From contig JANSYB010000196.1 in NCBI GenBank assembly GCA_024742655.1, forward strand, positions 1 to 5,541: DNA of 5,541 bases, read 5' to 3'. This stretch comes from Paracoccaceae bacterium. GTDB lineage: Bacteria > Pseudomonadota > Alphaproteobacteria > Rhodobacterales > Rhodobacteraceae. How positions within the stretch are numbered: position 1 is the stretch's first letter; each line of letters opens with the position of its first letter. Shown piece by piece: positions 5,494-5,541 of this stretch. Both the position numbers and the translations under genes were made by a program. Under the pieces are notes generated by a model. That model saw only the letters and a program-made list of their open reading frames with translations, did no database searches and was not told the origin of the DNA.

Positions 5494-5541
5494 TTACAAC
5501 AGCAAATCCTCACGCGTCAGGGCAAAGCCCGACGCGATCCA
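5494..5541 (-). CDS. Possible C-terminus of an upstream gene (partial, 15 codons)
   Basis: From the window edge the minus strand reads WIASGFALTREDLLL and then TAA (5496-5494). The acid-and-Leu ending looks like a natural protein C-terminus, and the exporter needs an upstream neighbour at about this spacing (132 nt). I do not recognise the protein; the fragment is too short to assign. Confidence 0.4.
   Translation of the reverse strand, partial: WIASGFALTREDLLL

Noticed and set aside
1..5541. CRISPR arrays, IS elements, tRNA/rRNA genes, phage or defence genes
   Set aside because: No spaced repeat array, transposase motif, terminal inverted repeats, tRNA cloverleaf or rRNA-like segment was seen on either strand.

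Overview
The window looks like chromosomal DNA from a marine alphaproteobacterium of the Roseobacter group (Rhodobacterales). This rests on moderately high GC, dense gene packing and the family look of several proteins: the N-terminus of the ABC exporter, the Tat-like L,D-transpeptidase, and the small Ala/Val-rich secreted protein. It is an impression from the sequence, not a database result.

Layout, left to right. (1) 1-250: a rho-independent terminator, then a 62-residue exported or membrane peptide gene on the minus strand with a strong ribosome binding site and a leader hairpin. (2) 386-988, minus: a secreted L,D-transpeptidase with a Tat-like signal. (3) 989-1158: a 170-bp divergent promoter region with a good minus-strand promoter and three copies of a GGRTTTGAA motif. 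(4) 1159-1674, plus: a CAP/SCP-domain lipoprotein. (5) 1697-2215, minus: a second, different L,D-transpeptidase, a lipoprotein of the YafK-like type, converging on the CAP gene across a 22-bp gap with a hairpin. (6) 2276-3499, minus: a TrmA/RlmD-type 23S rRNA 5-methyluridine methyltransferase with an iron-sulfur cluster motif. (7) 3520-5361, minus: a complete ABC exporter half-transporter. (8) 5494-5541, minus: probably the last 15 codons of another gene.

The exporter and the methyltransferase are spaced as a translationally linked pair. The second L,D-transpeptidase follows on the same strand but has a good promoter of its own in the 60-bp gap. Functionally the left half is a cell-envelope cluster: two distinct peptidoglycan cross-linking or lipoprotein-attaching enzymes around a CAP lipoprotein, plus a small envelope peptide. 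The right half is housekeeping-like (rRNA modification, lipid or drug export).

I see no mobile element, CRISPR array, tRNA or rRNA gene, and nothing I can claim as a new defence or metabolic system. The points most worth a second look are regulatory (the triple motif in the divergent promoter, the leader hairpin of the small gene, the promoter within the rlmD-ldt gap) and structural (incomplete metal site in the CAP protein, changed residue after the catalytic Cys in one transpeptidase).
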